Shown here: positions 34,396-35,949 of the stretch, piece by piece
Position numbering within the stretch: position 1 is the first letter of the stretch
Layout: each line of letters begins with the position of its first letter
From: an uncultured Mucilaginibacter sp.
Lineage (GTDB): Bacteria > Bacteroidota > Bacteroidia > Sphingobacteriales > Sphingobacteriaceae
Length of the DNA stretch: 35,949 nt
Reading direction: 5' to 3'
NCBI RefSeq assembly: GCF_903893715.1
Contig: NZ_CAITNG010000155.1
Location: forward strand, 1 to 35,949
Translations under genes and position numbers: made by a program
Notes under the pieces: model-generated
Databases searched by the model: none
Told to the model about the DNA's origin: nothing
What the model saw: the letters and a program-made list of their open reading frames with translations, nothing else

Positions 34396-35178
34396 ATGAA
34401 CATACTCGATAAAATAGTTATCAATAAAAAAAAGGAAGTGGCGGCGGCGAAGGCGCTCACTTCTGTCGCCGCTTTGGAGGCTTCGGAATTGTTTGATAGG
34501 GATACCTATTCCTTCCGCGATTTTTTGCTTGACCCGGCTCGCACCGGCATCATTGCCGAGTTTAAGCGCAAGTCGCCATCGAAAGGCATCATCAACGATA
34601 AGGTATCGGTTGAAGAGGTGACGACAGCTTATGCGGCGGCAGGGGCCTCGGCTATATCGGTGCTGACAGATTGCGACTTTTTTATGGGCGCGCAAATAGA
34701 TCTTCACCGCGCACGTGCCGTAAATAAAGTGCCGTTGCTGCGCAAGGATTTTATGATAGATGAGTACCAGATTTTGGAAGCGAAGGCCTGGGGCGCGGAT
34801 ATCATACTGCTTATTGCCGCCATACTTACCCCCTCTGAAATAAAGGGCATGGCCGCCCTTGCCAAAAGCTTAGGGCTTAACGTATTGCTCGAAGTACACA
34901 ACCTGGAAGAATTGCAACGCAGCATCGACCCGAACCTGACGGCCATTGGCGTAAACAACCGCAACCTGGCAGACTTTACGGTTTCGGTGGAAACATCTTT
35001 CAAACTATATGAGCATATCCCGCAGGAGTTTTTAAAGATATCAGAAAGCGCCATCAGCAATACAGAAACCATCAAAAAATTGAAAGCGGCAGGCTTTAAC
35101 GGCTTTTTGATCGGGGAGAATTTTATGAAAGAAGCAGACCCGGGGCTTGCGATAAGGGAGTTTGTGAGGTATCTTTGA
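34396..35178 (+). CDS. trpC: Indole-3-glycerol phosphate synthase
   Basis: 260 residues, TIM-barrel enzyme converting CdRP to indole-3-glycerol phosphate. NILDKIVINKKKEVAAAK opens the protein. GIIAEFKRKSPSKGIINDKV carries the substrate-binding Lys, and SVLTDCDFFMGAQ, LLRKDFMIDEYQI, ADIILLIAAIL, VLLEVHNLEEL, GVNNRNLADFTV and LKISESAISN follow in family order, with FLIGENFMK near the end. It lies 98 bases after trpG, with the inverted repeat between them. In the usual trpE-G-D-C order trpD would be here; it is absent from this window. Confidence 0.95.
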   Translation: MNILDKIVINKKKEVAAAKALTSVAALEASELFDRDTYSFRDFLLDPARTGIIAEFKRKSPSKGIINDKVSVEEVTTAYAAAGASAISVLTDCDFFMGAQIDLHRARAVNKVPLLRKDFMIDEYQILEAKAWGADIILLIAAILTPSEIKGMAALAKSLGLNVLLEVHNLEELQRSIDPNLTAIGVNNRNLADFTVSVETSFKLYEHIPQEFLKISESAISNTETIKKLKAAGFNGFLIGENFMKEADPGLAIREFVRYL

Positions 35179-35198
35179 GGTCAGAGGGCGGAAGTCAG

Positions 35199-35438
35199 AT
35201 GTCAGAAAAAAATAACATGGGCATAATTGAGATAAAGGACATTCAGTTTATAGGTAACAGTGCCATGATGCTATTCCTCTCAAACGACCGTACATTTATT
35301 GTCCCTTTAGATAAATTCGAAAAAATCGCTCAATTAGATGCAGAACAAAGGGCAGATTATGAAGTGATAGACGGAGATAGTCTTTCCTTTTTAGCTATTG
35401 ATGATATTTATAGTATTTATGAATTGATGGGGTTGTGA
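35199..35438 (+). CDS. DUF2442-domain protein
   Basis: About 79 residues from ATG 35199. A TTG at 35175 overlapping the trpC stop, or an ATG at 35217, are alternatives; 35217 may be the true start because 35178-35207 is a short GTCAGA-type repeat. The body IIEIKDIQFIGNSAMMLFLS, then TFIVPLDKFEKIAQLDAEQR, matches the small DUF2442 fold. Such proteins often sit next to toxin- or antitoxin-like genes. It overlaps the next frame by 4 bases (GTGA), so the two are translationally coupled. Confidence 0.7.
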   Translation: MSEKNNMGIIEIKDIQFIGNSAMMLFLSNDRTFIVPLDKFEKIAQLDAEQRADYEVIDGDSLSFLAIDDIYSIYELMGL

Positions 35439-35629
35439 AAACACGATTTATAGTGGACGCATCGGGCAACAAAATCGCAGCCATCGTGCCTATCAAGACT
35501 TATCAAACGATGCTGGAAGAACTTGAAGATATAGATGAGGTTAATGCATACGACAGGGCCAAACGCGGAAACCAAAGCCGCGTGCTTTTAAGCGATTACT
35601 TAAAGTCCAGAAAGTCTAAAAATTCTTAG
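35435..35629 (+). CDS. Antitoxin-like protein (Phd/RelB type), apparently orphan
   Basis: 64 residues from a GTG at 35435 that overlaps the DUF2442 stop as GTGA. KTRFIVDASGNKIAAIVPIK, then YQTMLEELEDIDEVNAYDRA, resembles the N-terminal DNA-binding half and following helix of small Phd/RelB-type antitoxins. A basic tail (YLKSRKSKNS) follows. A RelE/ParE toxin normally follows such a gene, but here the next 220 bases are non-coding and lead into an insertion element. It may be an orphan, or it may be paired with the DUF2442 gene. Confidence 0.65.
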   Translation: MKTRFIVDASGNKIAAIVPIKTYQTMLEELEDIDEVNAYDRAKRGNQSRVLLSDYLKSRKSKNS

Positions 35630-35700
35630 ATCAGGTCAAAATTTCGTATTTTTGTATTTGGCAAAAGCGGGGGTAACCGGGAAAAATAAACTTAAATAGA

Positions 35701-35797
35701 ATACCCATAAATACCCATAACCTGCGCAGGGCTACCAAATGTTAATTTGATAATAGAACCTAAAAACAAAACCAAAATACACCCATAAATACCCATA
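35701..35797. repeat. Paired CCCATAAATACCCATA direct repeats
   Basis: The 16-base sequence CCCATAAATACCCATA occurs at 35704-35719 and again at 35782-35797, each built of two TACCCATA-like units. Between them lies a perfect palindrome CCTGCGCAGG (35721-35730). Iterated arm-like repeats around a palindrome resemble recombinase or regulator sites; no gene is seen in 35630-35849. Confidence 0.6.
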
Positions 35798-35808
35798 TTT
35801 TTTGATTT

Positions 35809-35949
35809 TGTCCCGTCCTAAAATAGGTTGACTAAAAAGAGTCAACAAGATGGAGAATGAGAGCGTTAAATTAAAAAGGAGAACCCCGGCTGTACATTAC
35901 AGCGAAGGGTTCAAAAAGCGGGTAGTACAGGAATATGGCCGTGGGCTGT
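35809..35949 (+). mobile_element. Left end of an IS3-family insertion sequence (truncated by window)
   Basis: The element probably begins at TGTCCCGTCCTAAAATAGG (35809-35827), with the TG terminus usual for IS3 ends. A second inverted repeat, GTTGACT/AGTCAAC (35827-35846), follows just before the transposase start codon. The element continues past the right edge, so the right end and target duplication cannot be seen. Confidence 0.65.
35850..35949 (+). CDS. IS3-family transposase OrfA, N-terminal part
   Basis: 33 codons are visible before the window ends. KRRTPAVHYSEGFKKRVVQEY resembles the start of IS3-family OrfA proteins, where YSxxFKKxVVxEY leads into a helix-turn-helix that binds the element ends. 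The ATG at 35850 follows the inverted repeat by 3 bases. The rest of OrfA and OrfB would lie downstream. Confidence 0.7.
   Translation, partial: MENESVKLKRRTPAVHYSEGFKKRVVQEYGRGL

Overview
The window comes from a Bacteroidota chromosome, most likely family Sphingobacteriaceae (a Mucilaginibacter- or Pedobacter-like organism; the genus is inference). Support: many genes are preceded by the Bacteroidota-type -7 element TAnnTTTG, often with TTG about 18-21 bases upstream; Shine-Dalgarno sequences are mostly absent; there is a short (285 residue) RpoD; two secreted proteins carry C-terminal gliding-motility/type IX secretion sorting domains; and there are PorT-like outer-membrane barrels. An IS3-type element begins at the right edge.

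Layout. 1-2014: typA/bipA with its own promoter element and terminator. 2064-12008: a surface-glycan cluster with four SAM methyltransferases, four glycosyltransferases, a Wzx-like flippase and a hexapeptide acetyltransferase. A minus-strand block inside it (9896-7920) also holds a two-gene module of a small LDRTAF protein and a nucleotidyltransferase. 12022-13877: two paralogous outer-membrane barrel genes (one frameshifted) and a small membrane protein. 14038-15882: an SGNH hydrolase, an alpha/beta esterase and an RRM RNA-binding protein. 16393-16796: a minus-strand transcription unit with promoter and terminator that encodes two unusual 110-114 nt tRNA-like RNAs. 16871-17347: an Lrp/AsnC regulator, followed by a 420-base gap with a decayed gene fragment. 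17770-22207: two secreted amidohydrolase-family genes. 22385-29073: two large T9SS-type secreted proteins flanking rpoD and a PepSY-like periplasmic protein. 29074-31995: a NagX-like membrane acyltransferase divergent from anmK (cell-wall sugar recycling), then a small 4-TM protein. 32041-35178: the start of a tryptophan operon, trpE-trpG-trpC, preceded by a complete classical attenuator (leader peptide with tandem Trp codons, protector, antiterminator and terminator stems). 35199-35629: a DUF2442 gene and an orphan antitoxin-like gene. 35809 to the end: the left end of an IS3-family element.

The two observations most worth following up are the tandem tRNA-like RNAs at 16455-16718, whose stems covary between copies but which lack a normal anticodon arm, and the trp attenuator at 32119-32260, with a second promoter-like element between the terminator and trpE. 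The trp cluster also lacks trpD between trpG and trpC, and trpC is followed by accessory genes and an insertion sequence rather than by more trp genes.
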